Shown: positions 28,116-37,040, numbered from the stretch's first letter. The stretch: DNA of 59,076 nt from Motiliproteus sp041586615 (GCA_041586615.1 JBFGZS010000022.1:1-59076), one strand, 5' to 3'. The notes: generated by a model not told the origin, from the letters alone. Numbers and translations are program-made.

Positions 28116-29729
28116 ATGGAAACCCTCGCTCAACCTGATCCGCATGCCGATCAGCACGGCAGTCATCATGGACCTGCCAAGGGTTTTACGCGCTGGCTCT
28201 ACACCACCAATCATAAAGATATCGGCACGATGTACCTGCTCTTCAGCCTGACGATGTTTTTTACCGGTGGCATCATGGCGTTGCTGATTCGTGCGGAGTT
28301 ATTCCAGCCCGGTCTGCAGCTGCTGCAACCCGAATTTTTTAATCAGATGACCACCATGCACGGCTTAATCATGGTGTTCGGCGCGGTCATGCCGGCCTTT
28401 GTCGGTCTGGCCAACTGGATGGTCCCGATGATGGTCGGGGCGCCGGATATGGCGCTACCCCGCATGAACAACTGGAGTTTCTGGATCCTGCCGTTTGCGT
28501 TCAGCATGATGCTCTCGACCCTGTTTATGGAGGGCGGCGGGCCCAACTTCGGCTGGACATTTTACGCCCCGCTCTCCACCACCTACGCCCCCCCCAGCGT
28601 CACCTATTTTATCTTCGCCGTACACATGATGGGCATCAGCTCGATCATGGGAGCGATCAACATTATCGCCACCATCCTTAACCTGCGCGCGCCAGGCATG
28701 ACCATGATGCGCCTGCCCCTCTTTGTCTGGACCTGGCTGATCACCGCGTTCCTGCTGATCGCCGTCATGCCCGTACTGGCCGGCGTCGTCACCATGATGC
28801 TCATGGACATCCACTTTGGCACCAGTTTCTTTAACGCTGCCGGCGGTGGCGACCCGGTCCTGTTTCAACATATTTTTTGGTTCTTCGGCCATCCCGAGGT
28901 GTATATCATGATCTTGCCCGCCTTCGGTATTGTCTCCGAGATCATCCCCACCTTCAGCCGCAAACGCCTGTTCGGTTATGCCTCCATGGTATATGCCACC
29001 TCGTCCATCGCCTTTCTGTCATTTATCGTCTGGGCCCACCATATGTTCACCGTTGGACTGCCTCTGGCCGGTGAGCTGTTTTTCATGTTCAGCACCATGC
29101 TGATCGCGGTCCCCACGGGGGTAAAAGTCTTCAACTGGATCGCGACGATGTTCCGCGGTTCCATGACCTTCGAGACGCCGATGCTGTTCGCCATCGCCTT
29201 CGTGGTGCTGTTTACCATCGGCGGTTTCTCGGGGCTTATGCTGGCCATCGCGCCGGCCGATTTTCAATACCACGATACCTATTTTGTGGTGGCCCATTTT
29301 CACTATGTTCTGGTACCCGGGGCTATTTTCTCGATTATCGCAGCCACCTATTACTGGCTGCCGAAATGGACCGGCCGCATGTATAACGAAGCCTTCGGCA
29401 AACTGCATTTCTGGCTGTCGTTTATCGGTGTCAACCTGACCTTTTTCCCCATGCACTTTATCGGTTTGGCGGGTATGCCGCGCCGCATTCCCGACTATGC
29501 CCTGCAGTTCGCTGACTTCAACATGGTGGCCTCTATCGGCGCGTTCCTGTTTGGCTTTTCCCAGTTATTACTGGTGTACAACATCGTTCAATGCGTCCGC
29601 AAAGGCAGCCCGGCACCCGCCAAGCCTTGGGACGGCGCCACGACGCTGGAATGGACCGCCCTGCCCAGCCCAGCGCCCTACCACAGCTTTCAGCAACCCC
29701 CGCAGATACCGACAGGGTCCTCAAGATGA
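28116..29729 (+). CDS. coxA: Cytochrome c oxidase subunit I
   Basis: 537 residues from the ATG at 28116, which has AGGAG upstream; a GTG at 28101 is in frame but overlaps that site. There are twelve membrane helices. CuB and haem ligands are visible: HGLIMVF (haem a His), GHPEVYIMILP (with the His-Tyr pair), WAHHMFTVG (CuB His-His) and VAHFHYVL (haem a3/a His). This is the catalytic proton-pumping subunit of an aa3-type haem-copper oxidase in the inner membrane. It overlaps ctaG by four bases (ATGA). Confidence 0.97.
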   Translation: METLAQPDPHADQHGSHHGPAKGFTRWLYTTNHKDIGTMYLLFSLTMFFTGGIMALLIRAELFQPGLQLLQPEFFNQMTTMHGLIMVFGAVMPAFVGLANWMVPMMVGAPDMALPRMNNWSFWILPFAFSMMLSTLFMEGGGPNFGWTFYAPLSTTYAPPSVTYFIFAVHMMGISSIMGAINIIATILNLRAPGMTMMRLPLFVWTWLITAFLLIAVMPVLAGVVTMMLMDIHFGTSFFNAAGGGDPVLFQHIFWFFGHPEVYIMILPAFGIVSEIIPTFSRKRLFGYASMVYATSSIAFLSFIVWAHHMFTVGLPLAGELFFMFSTMLIAVPTGVKVFNWIATMFRGSMTFETPMLFAIAFVVLFTIGGFSGLMLAIAPADFQYHDTYFVVAHFHYVLVPGAIFSIIAATYYWLPKWTGRMYNEAFGKLHFWLSFIGVNLTFFPMHFIGLAGMPRRIPDYALQFADFNMVASIGAFLFGFSQLLLVYNIVQCVRKGSPAPAKPWDGATTLEWTALPSPAPYHSFQQPPQIPTGSSR

Positions 29730-30331
29730 ACCCGGCAAGCACACCTGCGAAAGCAACTGCAGCCCGCAATCCGCACCGTCGGCTGGTCATCGGCTTGACG
29801 TTTGGGTCAATCGCCATGTTTGGCTTCGGCTTTGCACTGGTGCCGCTGTATGACTTGTTCTGCGACCTAACGGGCATTAACGGCAAGGTCCGCCAGAATA
29901 CCAACAGCGAAACCGTGCTTAACAGGACTCAGGCGCCCGGCATCGACACGACCAGAACGATCAAAATTCAGCTGATCGCCCTGCGCAGTAACGGCATGCG
30001 CTGGGCGTTCAACGCCCTCGATAAGCAACTGCTGGTCCATCCCGGGCAATTATATCGGACGGCCTTTACGGCCATGAATCCAACCGCTCAAGCCAGCGTG
30101 GCCCGCGCCGTGCCCAGTGTTGCGCCTTCGGAGGCCAGCCAGTACCTGCATAAAATTCAATGTTTCTGCTTTGAAGAGCAGGCCTTGGCGGCGGGCGCCA
30201 GCCAACAGATGCCACTGCTGTTTCGCATCGATGCGGCATTGCCGGACTATATCCGCACCATCACCCTCTCTTACACCCTGTATGAAGTCGTCCCGGATAA
30301 TGCCGGGGACGGCTCGGGAGTAACCTTATGA
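29726..30331 (+). CDS. ctaG: Cytochrome c oxidase assembly protein CtaG/Cox11
   Basis: 201 residues from the ATG at 29726, which overlaps the coxA stop. One membrane helix (about 20-44) precedes a periplasmic domain with the copper-binding CFCF motif (KIQCFCFEEQ). Cox11 inserts copper at the CuB site of subunit I. An upstream frame extension into coxA is not used. It overlaps coxC by four bases, so coxA-ctaG-coxC are translationally coupled. Confidence 0.95.
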   Translation: MNPASTPAKATAARNPHRRLVIGLTFGSIAMFGFGFALVPLYDLFCDLTGINGKVRQNTNSETVLNRTQAPGIDTTRTIKIQLIALRSNGMRWAFNALDKQLLVHPGQLYRTAFTAMNPTAQASVARAVPSVAPSEASQYLHKIQCFCFEEQALAAGASQQMPLLFRIDAALPDYIRTITLSYTLYEVVPDNAGDGSGVTL

Positions 30332-31242
30332 ACATCAATCACACGAGCAACCAGGCACACAAGACCGAATCCTATTATGTCCCGGCCCAGAGCCGCTGGC
30401 CTATCGTGGCCTCGGTAGCGTTGTTTATGCTGGCACTCGGTTCCGGCAGCCTGATCAACGCCCTCAGCGCGGTCAAAAGCACCAGTGTGGGGTTAACGCT
30501 GGTATTGGCCGGGGCGCTGTTAATGAGCGTCGTCCTGTTCGGTTGGTTTGGGCGAGTCATCTCTGAAAGTCAGCAGGGCCTGTACAGCGCGCAGATGGAC
30601 CGCTCTTTTCGCTGGGGCATGGGCTGGTTCATCTTCTCGGAAGTGATGTTCTTTGCCGCGTTTTTCGGTGCCCTGTTCTATATTCGGGTCCTGGCCCTAC
30701 CCTGGCTGGGGGGTGAAGGTGATCGAGGTAGCAGCAATCTGCTCTGGGAGGGTTTCAGTGCCCAGTGGCCCTTAATGGTCACACCGGATATGACCCAGTT
30801 CCCCGGCCCCAAAGCCATCATCAGTCCCTGGCATATTCCGTTGTTCAACACCCTGTTACTGATCAGCTCCAGTGTGACGGCAACCTTCGCCTTAAGTGCC
30901 CTGCAGCAGGATAAACGCCCACAAGTCCGCAACTGGCTTTGGCTGACTATCGCGCTGGGCGGGTTGTTTATCAGCCTGCAGGCCTATGAATATGCACAAG
31001 CCTACCAACAGCTGGGATTGACGCTTAAATCGGGCATCTACGGTTCGACATTTTTTATTCTCACCGGCTTTCACGGCCTGCATGTGAGCATTGGCACACT
31101 GATGTTGATCATCATCGCCTTGCGGGTCATGAAAGGGCACTTCAGCGCCGCAAACCACTTTGGCTTCGAAGCAGTGGTCTGGTATTGGCACTTTGTTGAT
31201 GTGGTGTGGGTGGGCCTGTTCCTGTTTGTGTATATTTTCTGA
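30328..31242 (+). CDS. coxC: Cytochrome c oxidase subunit III
   Basis: 304 residues with seven membrane helices. Family marks are MGWFIFSEVMFFAAFFGALF, GSTFFILTGFHGLHVSIGT and a C-terminal FEAVVWYWHFVDVVWVGLF. It supports subunit I and stable proton pumping. The last 24 bp of the gene are repeated immediately after the stop (31243-31266). Confidence 0.96.
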   Translation: MNINHTSNQAHKTESYYVPAQSRWPIVASVALFMLALGSGSLINALSAVKSTSVGLTLVLAGALLMSVVLFGWFGRVISESQQGLYSAQMDRSFRWGMGWFIFSEVMFFAAFFGALFYIRVLALPWLGGEGDRGSSNLLWEGFSAQWPLMVTPDMTQFPGPKAIISPWHIPLFNTLLLISSSVTATFALSALQQDKRPQVRNWLWLTIALGGLFISLQAYEYAQAYQQLGLTLKSGIYGSTFFILTGFHGLHVSIGTLMLIIIALRVMKGHFSAANHFGFEAVVWYWHFVDVVWVGLFLFVYIF

Positions 31243-31266
31243 TGCCTGTTTGGGTATCTTTTCTGA
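31219..31266 (+). repeat. 24-bp tandem duplication across the coxC stop
   Basis: 31219-31242 (the last eight codons of coxC with its stop) is repeated at 31243-31266 with about four changes. Confidence 0.8.
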
Positions 31267-31278
31267 TAAATTTCACTG

Positions 31279-31500
31279 CTAGCGCGCCAGGCCTGACCAG
31301 GGTGCGCCGTACTGGATCGCACCCGTCCATAGCCCGATCAGCAACACGAGCAGGATCAGCCCACAAAACAGTAGCCGCAACCAGAGCGAACGGGTCAGGA
31401 CAGGCCCTCGGTTACCACGCAGCAGGGCATGCAGGGCAAACCCCAAACTCACCACGGCTGAGGCAAACAACAGCAGGATCAGCATTTTGAACATACTCAA
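31279..31500 (-). CDS. DUF2909 family small membrane protein, reversed inside the oxidase cluster
   Basis: 73 residues with two membrane helices (about 4-26 and 41-63) and a short loop between. This matches the DUF2909 twin-helix proteins that commonly sit between coxC and surf1. It lies in that place but on the opposite strand, convergent with coxC and divergent from surf1. Role unknown; oxidase assembly is inferred from constant neighbourhood. Confidence 0.8.
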   Translation of the reverse strand: MSMFKMLILLLFASAVVSLGFALHALLRGNRGPVLTRSLWLRLLFCGLILLVLLIGLWTGAIQYGAPWSGLAR

Positions 31501-32263
31501 CTCCTCGCGGATACACAGCCAGAGTAAAGTTCAGCTCGCCCTGGCAAGCAAGCGCGGAGCTAAAACGCGTCGATGGATGCAGGGCGTGCCGTTACTGCTG
31601 GCACTGTTGTTTATTGGGCTTTTTATAGCGCTATCAGCCTGGCAGTGGCAGCGTGCCGAGGAAAAGACGCAAGAATTACAACACTTCAAGCAATCCGAAC
31701 ACCCCGTCTTGTCACTATTAACACCCGAAGACCTCCGCCATCCGGCAGGACAACCCGTACGCCTGCAGCTAATATTGGATCAAACCCAGCACTTCTTACT
31801 GGATAACCGGACTCGCCGCGGCCTGGCGGGCTATGAACTGCTGATTCCAGCAACCACCGATGACGGCCTGAGGCTGCTGGTCAATCTGGGCTGGCTTCCG
31901 GCACCCGCGCAACGGTCTCGATTACCCAGCATTCGACTGTCTGGCAGGCCCGTTCTGGTCAGCGGTCGGCTGCTGCCACTGACAGACACCCCCTTGCTCA
32001 AACCGGACCGCTGGAGGCGCGGCTGGCCCAAACGCATCCAAGCGATCGACTTGTCGCAGCTGCAGCGCGTAACGGGCCTGCACCTGCCTTCAGCCATCCT
32101 GCGACTCAGTCAACCGGTCTTTCCCGCGCTCGATACCCATTGGCCGCCACCACGCATGTCGCCAGAGCGTCATAGGGGTTACGCCATACAATGGCTGGCA
32201 CTGGCGATTACCGTGGCACTGCTGGCCCTTTACTACCTCTACCGCCTTCACAGGGAGCCTTAA
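31487..32263 (+). CDS. SURF1 family cytochrome oxidase biogenesis protein
   Basis: Up to 258 residues from a TTG at 31487, which overlaps the DUF2909 start. The first ATG in frame is at 31577 and gives 228 residues, close to the family length, so the true start is uncertain. A membrane helix (LLLALLFIGLFIALSAWQW) is followed by a periplasmic domain and a final helix near the C-terminus (ALAITVALLALYYLYRL), the SURF1 layout. LVNLGWLPAP and GYAIQW are conserved marks. It helps place haem a in subunit I. Confidence 0.9.
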   Translation: MNILNSSRIHSQSKVQLALASKRGAKTRRWMQGVPLLLALLFIGLFIALSAWQWQRAEEKTQELQHFKQSEHPVLSLLTPEDLRHPAGQPVRLQLILDQTQHFLLDNRTRRGLAGYELLIPATTDDGLRLLVNLGWLPAPAQRSRLPSIRLSGRPVLVSGRLLPLTDTPLLKPDRWRRGWPKRIQAIDLSQLQRVTGLHLPSAILRLSQPVFPALDTHWPPPRMSPERHRGYAIQWLALAITVALLALYYLYRLHREP

Positions 32264-32264
32264 G

Positions 32265-32849
32265 ATGCGTGCTGCCACCTCGGAACAACGACGCTTACCC
32301 ATACCGCTGTTGCTGATATTGCTTTGTGCCGGCGTACCGCTGTTGCTGGCGGGCCTGATGGTCAGCCAACGTTGGGCGCCGCAGACGGCAACGAACCAGG
32401 GGGAACTGCTGCAGCCGCCGATCCCGCTGGATAGCTGGCACGTGCAGCAAGCAGCCCAGCCCTGGCGCCCGGCGCCGCGCTGGCAGCTCCTGTTATACCG
32501 CTATCATTGCGACACGGCTTGTGAACAATGGTTGCAGACGCTCAATGCGCTACAGCGCTTGCTGGGCAAAGACCGCGCGCGATTGCACTACGCGCTGATC
32601 ACTGACAGCACAACCAGGGCGGCCATGCAGGAATCCGCGGCCTTAGCACGGACAGCGGGTTCGCCGTCTGTACCGAGAAAAGCGCGCGCCAACGATTTGT
32701 TATTACCGGTCAACGCCCCCGCGCTCAAGCCTGCCCTTTATCTGGCTGACCCGTTGGGTAATATTATCCTGCGCTACCCGTTGGATGTAGACCCCAAGGC
32801 GATTCTGCGGGACCTGAAACGGCTGTTTAAAGCATCACAAATTGGCTAA
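32265..32849 (+). CDS. SCO-like, membrane-anchored thioredoxin-fold protein of the oxidase cluster
   Basis: 194 residues, one base after the surf1 stop. An N-terminal helix (about 12-34) anchors a periplasmic domain. YRYHCDTACEQWL shows a CxxxC pair like that of copper chaperones of the SCO family, but without the usual Pro. A C-terminal LADPLGNIILRYP resembles the thioredoxin-fold cis-Pro and strand region. It probably helps mature CuA. ctaA and ctaB, which usually follow, are absent here; rarD follows instead. Confidence 0.7.
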   Translation: MRAATSEQRRLPIPLLLILLCAGVPLLLAGLMVSQRWAPQTATNQGELLQPPIPLDSWHVQQAAQPWRPAPRWQLLLYRYHCDTACEQWLQTLNALQRLLGKDRARLHYALITDSTTRAAMQESAALARTAGSPSVPRKARANDLLLPVNAPALKPALYLADPLGNIILRYPLDVDPKAILRDLKRLFKASQIG

Positions 32850-32935
32850 CCAGCTGTCATCTATCCAACCGGATAACGTGTTGTATGCCCGGCATCCATG
32901 GGTGTAACCTTGGCCTTTTTTTCAAGGCGACGCTA

Positions 32936-33871
32936 ATGTTACGCGATTCAAGCCCGGGGTTACGCCATTCAACCCAGGGATTAGTCTATGGCCTGACGGC
33001 CTACGGGATCTGGGGCTTCTTTCCCTTGTTCTTCAACCTGATGCGCGATGTTGATCCGCCCCAGGTTCTGATGCATCGCGTCATCTGGTCCTGCCTGTTT
33101 GTTGCCCTGTTACTGACCCTGCGCAGGGCGTGGCAACCGGTGCGCCAGGCCATAAGAAATAAGTCGCTCCTCGCTGCGATGCTACTGAGTTCGCTGCTTA
33201 TTTCTATCAACTGGCTAATTTTTATCTACGCCATATCGCAACAACAGGTGCTCTCCTCCAGCCTGGGTTACTTCCTGACGCCTCTGGTCAGCGTGGCCCT
33301 GGCCCTGGTCTTTCTGGGCGAAAAGCTGGATCGATACCGCGCCCTCGCCATCGCCCTCGCCGCCGCCGCCATTGGCTGGCAAATTATCAGCCTCGGCGAA
33401 TTACCCTGGATCTCCCTGGGGCTGGCCACGTCCTTTGGCATCTATGGATTGGTACGCAAACAAGCCCCCGTTGACACCTTGACCGGACTGTTCCTGGAAA
33501 CGCTGATCCTGGCACCTGTCGCCGCGCTCTACTGGGTCTGGCTAGCCGAACAGGGCAGCAGTCAGTTTCTGACCCAAGGCTACGACATCAGCCTGCTGCT
33601 GATAGCGTCTGGCGTCGTCACGGCGTTGCCGCTGCTGGCCTTTGCGGCCGCCGCCAAACGTCTAAGTCTGATTGCCGTTGGATTCATGATGTACATAAAC
33701 CCAACGCTGCAATTTTTAACGGCTGTTTGGTTGTTTCATGAACCCTTTTCGCAAGACCAGCGTATCAGCTTCAGTATGATCTGGCTCGGCCTCGTCGTTT
33801 TCAGCATCGGGGCACTGAAGAAAATGCCGCGCCGTACCCGGGTCAGTCCCTCAGGGCTTGCAGACACATAA
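32936..33871 (+). CDS. rarD: RarD, DMT-family exporter
   Basis: 311 residues from the ATG at 32936, which has AAGG eight bases upstream. An earlier in-frame ATG (32885) adds 17 residues unlike the family. Ten membrane helices in two EamA repeats are seen, with GLTAYGIWGFFPLFF at the start and SSLGYFLTPLVSVALALVF. RarD proteins export unknown metabolites across the inner membrane. It is convergent with a second DMT protein on the minus strand. Confidence 0.88.
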   Translation: MLRDSSPGLRHSTQGLVYGLTAYGIWGFFPLFFNLMRDVDPPQVLMHRVIWSCLFVALLLTLRRAWQPVRQAIRNKSLLAAMLLSSLLISINWLIFIYAISQQQVLSSSLGYFLTPLVSVALALVFLGEKLDRYRALAIALAAAAIGWQIISLGELPWISLGLATSFGIYGLVRKQAPVDTLTGLFLETLILAPVAALYWVWLAEQGSSQFLTQGYDISLLLIASGVVTALPLLAFAAAAKRLSLIAVGFMMYINPTLQFLTAVWLFHEPFSQDQRISFSMIWLGLVVFSIGALKKMPRRTRVSPSGLADT

Positions 33872-33903
33872 TTACGCTCGCTAGCGTCGCGGCTTAGGGG
33901 CTG

Positions 33904-33943
33904 TCCCGCAGTAGATCCGTGTTAAGTCCGACGGGCTGCTCGA
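33904..33943 (+). repeat. Single end of the IS-remnant family
   Basis: About 35 of 40 bp match 4061-4100, including GCAGTAGATCCGTG and TAAGTCCGAC. It overlaps the stop codon region of the minus-strand DMT gene, so the last codons of that gene come from this sequence. No partner end or transposase is seen nearby. Confidence 0.65.
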
Positions 33944-34848
33944 CGCTGTAGCGCTAGCCCCACGAGTATAAAGCCCAAGCCCAACAGCGTAGACGGCAAG
34001 ATTTCTTCACCCAGAATCGTCGCGATCAAGACCAGCGACAAGAGCGGTGAGATGAAAATCAGATTCGCGATACGCGCCGTACTGCGGGTCAGCTTCATGG
34101 CCTTCAACCAAAGAATAAAGCTCAGTCCCATTTCAAAGACACCCACATAGGCAGCGCCCGGCAGCCCCGACAGGTCGATGTCGCGTAGCTCTCCCGTGAC
34201 CACGCAATATATAGCCACCAAGGGCACCCCCGCTGTGAAGTTCATAAACAACGCCGCCACCGGCTCGCGGCGATCTTTAGTCCCCAGAATCCAGTAAAGC
34301 GCCCATAACAGCGTACTCAACAAGGCGAGCCCGACACCGCTCGCGCTGGCAAATTCCAGGCTGGTCGGCTGTCCGCGCGTCGCGATGACCACAACACCCA
34401 TGTAGCAGATTAATGCCGCGGTCAGTTCGCGCCAGTGGAGTCGCTGCTTCAGCAACGGAACCGCCAACAATGACAGGGTCAACGCCCATGTATAGTTGAT
34501 TGCCTGGGCTTCCTGCGCCGGCAGTCGGTCATAGGCGCCGAACAGCACCAGATAATAGAGAAACGGATTGATCGCCCCCATCATCACGGAATAATGCGGC
34601 CGACGAACCAGGTCCCGCAACGCAGATGACAGCTGGCCCTGGTAGATCAGTACTCCGCACAAAAAGCACCACGAAACGAATGATGAAAATAACAACAACT
34701 GCGCCGGGCTAAAATGAGCGAGACTCAACTTAAAGGCCGTGGCCACCGTTGACCAGCACAACACCGCCCCGAGTCCAAACAGGCCGGCCTGTCGCTGTTC
34801 AAGCAATTCAACCACCTGTGGGCTAGATTTAATACGATCCATATTCAC
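33922..34848 (-). CDS. EamA/DMT-family transporter
   Basis: 308 residues with ten membrane helices in two EamA repeats, e.g. FGLGAVLCWSTVATAFKLSL at the start and INPFLYYLVLFGAYDRLPAQEA. The first frame codon is GTG (34848); an ATG two codons on (34842) is equally likely. It likely exports metabolites or amino acids; substrate unknown. Its C-terminal end (GLALQRRAARRT region) overlaps the insertion-like repeat at 33904-33943. A dispersed repeat begins about 80 bp upstream of its start. Confidence 0.9.
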   Translation of the reverse strand: MNMDRIKSSPQVVELLEQRQAGLFGLGAVLCWSTVATAFKLSLAHFSPAQLLLFSSFVSWCFLCGVLIYQGQLSSALRDLVRRPHYSVMMGAINPFLYYLVLFGAYDRLPAQEAQAINYTWALTLSLLAVPLLKQRLHWRELTAALICYMGVVVIATRGQPTSLEFASASGVGLALLSTLLWALYWILGTKDRREPVAALFMNFTAGVPLVAIYCVVTGELRDIDLSGLPGAAYVGVFEMGLSFILWLKAMKLTRSTARIANLIFISPLLSLVLIATILGEEILPSTLLGLGFILVGLALQRRAARRT

Positions 34849-34927
34849 GTTAGCTCAAAATCCGAATGGCGCCATGGCCTGAAAACCAATGACTATTACA
34901 TATGTCACACTAGGGTAAGTCAGCAAT

Positions 34928-35086
34928 ATTAAGGCGGCAACGTCATACTGAGTAAAAAATGTCGCCTTGATAGACGGTCCATGGAGGAACAGCTGTGGCA
35001 TAAAGCCACGTAAGACAAGAGCCCACGTGCGCCGGCCTTGCCGTTATCAAACGACCGAAGGGATCGGCATCTTGATGCCAGGTTAA
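34928..35086 (+). repeat. Five-hairpin dispersed repeat, full copy 3 (diverged)
   Basis: 159 bp from ATTAAGG to GGTTAA. Stems 1 and 3 are well kept (TGTGGC, ATAAA, GCCACG). Stem 2 is weakened (GACGGTCCAT against AGGAACAGCT) and stem 4 reads ACAAG...CTTG. It lies between the divergent DMT and glycine-zipper genes. Confidence 0.85.
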
Positions 35087-35123
35087 CCAAAGCCGCGAAC
35101 GTCAACATCCAAAGGAGTGCAGC

Positions 35124-35498
35124 ATGACACAGCACCGAATTCGATGCAGCATCGTCGTCCCATTCATTATCGGCCTGCTTCTGGCCGGTTGCGCCGGTCG
35201 GAATAACAAGGTCATCATTGATCCGGCGGGGGTCGATATGGCCCGCTACCAGCAGGATCTGACGCAATGCGAAGCACTCGCCGAACAGGTAGAACAGCGG
35301 GCCACCGGTGGCGCGCTGGGGGGCGCACTGATCAGCGGACTGGTCGGAGCGGCGCTGGGTGACAGCCGTCTTGCCCAGCGGGCAGCTGGGGCTGGCGCGG
35401 TGATTGGCGGCGCCAAAGGCCTATCTGCGACCGCCGGTGAACGACGCGTAGTGGTTCGAAACTGCCTGCTCAATCGCGGCTATCGCGTCTTAAACTGA
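35124..35498 (+). CDS. Glycine-zipper lipoprotein
   Basis: 124 residues. The signal peptide ends in a lipobox (LLLAGCAG) with the acylated Cys near residue 23. The middle part is a glycine zipper (GGALGGALISGLVGAALG then AAGAGAVIGGAKG), and the end NCLLNRGYRVLN is typical of small outer-membrane glycine-zipper lipoproteins. An AAGGAG ribosome site lies before the ATG. Role in envelope structure is inferred. It is flanked by dispersed repeats on both sides. Confidence 0.85.
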   Translation: MTQHRIRCSIVVPFIIGLLLAGCAGRNNKVIIDPAGVDMARYQQDLTQCEALAEQVEQRATGGALGGALISGLVGAALGDSRLAQRAAGAGAVIGGAKGLSATAGERRVVVRNCLLNRGYRVLN

Positions 35499-35516
35499 TC
35501 CGATTAGGGTCCAATG

Positions 35517-35632
35517 ATCAAGGCGGCAACGTAATACCGTGCAAAAAATGCTGCCTTAATAAGCGGTTTATGGATAAACCGTCGTGGCATAACGCCACGT
35601 GAGACCAGAACGGATACGCGCCGGCCTTGTCA
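35517..35632 (+). repeat. Five-hairpin dispersed repeat, copy 4 (3' end lost)
   Basis: 116 bp that match stems 1 to 4 and then end after CCGGCCTTGTC. Stem 2 is CGGTTTAT, GG, ATAAACCG, a coordinated change against copy 1. It begins 18 bp after the stop of the glycine-zipper lipoprotein gene. Confidence 0.85.
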
Positions 35633-36271
35633 GCCTAAGGCAATGCAGGCCCGACGCCCTGGCTATTACCGGTAGCCTGAAGTTCCCGAGATGACTGAAT
35701 CAGCGTTTCAATGGCTCCTGTAAACTCTTACCCAGAACCGTTTTCGATCCTCCCCTCCCTTGCCATCTCATACCGTTACAGAAGCATCATTACAATCAAC
35801 ATCCTGCGCACATGATCGTAAAATACTTATGTTTTAGCAACTTACAGCGTCTCATTCATCACATAAACACGACAAAAACAGCCTGCTTAGTATTAAAATA
35901 TACTATACCTTCCGTTTGTAGGGGCTTGTATCGGCCCTGAGAATCAGGGCACAATCGTTGATGCAGCACACGGAAGTCTGTCTCTTCAACGCTCCGGTCC
36001 TGGGGCAGCCCTCCGAAAGTTTTATTCACTATTCAAACCGACGCCTTCGTCGGTGTTTGCGGTCGAAAAAACACGGGGATCAGACAACCGTTCGGTGATC
36101 AGTCCGAGCAATGGAAATCACGGAGCGAAAACAAAGGAATGCGTGGGTGGCCGCACATAACAAAGGCAGGAAGTGGTCACGCTTGATTCGTGTCTCATTT
36201 CGCCTCCCTTGCTGCAAGCCTTAGGGCTTTATCATCGAGCAAGTAGCTGTACATAACCAATGGAGATAAAA
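35633..36271. other. AT-richer non-coding region before an odd lipoprotein gene
   Basis: About 640 bp with no supportable gene. It is richer in A and T around 35810-35920. A hairpin CAAAC-CGACG-CCTT-CGTCG-GTGTTTG (36026-36051) has no T tail. The adjoining gene also differs in base use, so this may be one acquired segment. Confidence 0.45.
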
Positions 36272-36874
36272 ATGAAAGGATTAAAAACAATCGGGATCTT
36301 AACGATCACAAGCAGCTTACTGTCGGCATGCGCTTCAATGACGCCAACGAGAGAAGTTACTGTGGGGTATCGTATTTATGACATAAAGGGAGCGTCTAGT
36401 TTAAGCGAAGTAGCTAAGGGCTTAAAATCAGCGCTACAAAAAAGTTCCGACAGGGCAACGTTTACAAACGATATTCCACCATACCCACTACCTGAAAAAC
36501 CAGGCCGTTTCACCGTGGTTAACCCTTTGGCTAATTCTAACCTAGGTGCATTAATGGCTGCACAGGGTGGCGGAATGAGAATTCCAAAATGTGAAACCTC
36601 TCCATTCACGAGTATGACACAAGATAACTTTGATGGCGCTGAAAACACAACATTCTTTGTCTGTTTGCAGCCTTATACTGAAGGTTATCATATGGATATT
36701 TATTATACCTTCACAAAGGTTTCAGGTGGATTTAGTCCCGAGGCGCTGGGTAGATCACTAGCGCAATCTGCATTTGGTGACAGCAGTCAATTTATACCTA
36801 GAACGATTGCTTCGCTTGAAAAAGCGGCTCAAGATACGGGCGCGTCAGTCAATATTGTTGACGCTTACCCGTAA
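36272..36874 (+). CDS. Lipoprotein of unknown function, base composition unlike neighbours
   Basis: 200 residues from the ATG at 36272, with GGAG upstream. A signal peptide ends in a lipobox (LLSACAS). The mature part is not recognised; it has a Pro-rich PPYPLPEKPGRF, then GGGMRIPKCETSPF and a conserved-looking FVCLQPYTEGYHMDIYYTF. The gene is visibly richer in A and T, with many AAA, ATT and TTA codons, unlike most genes around it. Recent transfer is likely. It should sit in the outer or inner membrane facing the periplasm. Confidence 0.75.
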   Translation: MKGLKTIGILTITSSLLSACASMTPTREVTVGYRIYDIKGASSLSEVAKGLKSALQKSSDRATFTNDIPPYPLPEKPGRFTVVNPLANSNLGALMAAQGGGMRIPKCETSPFTSMTQDNFDGAENTTFFVCLQPYTEGYHMDIYYTFTKVSGGFSPEALGRSLAQSAFGDSSQFIPRTIASLEKAAQDTGASVNIVDAYP

Positions 36875-37006
36875 GTAACCTGTGCTTAAAATACCCCCAA
36901 AGGGCGTTAGTATTTTTTAAACAATACGATTAACCTGGCAGAATTAGCGCGGCGAACGACGGCCGCGCCCTGCCTTTGGCCAACGCATCGAGTAGGGTGA
37001 GGCGTC

Positions 37007-37040
37007 ACCGCCGTGGCATAACGCCATCTGCCCGGTTAAT
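37007..37040 (+). repeat. Fragment of the five-hairpin repeat
   Basis: ACCGCCGTGGCATAACGCCA (stem 3 region) followed within a few bases by CCCGGTTAATCG, similar to the 3' end GCCAGGTTAATAG. Stems 1, 2, 4 and 5 are missing. It looks like a decayed copy with an internal deletion. Confidence 0.5.

Noticed and set aside
36100..36272. Integron attC site next to the foreign lipoprotein gene
   Set aside because: A CATAACAAAG sequence drew attention, but no matching GTTRRRY end or paired inner boxes could be found.
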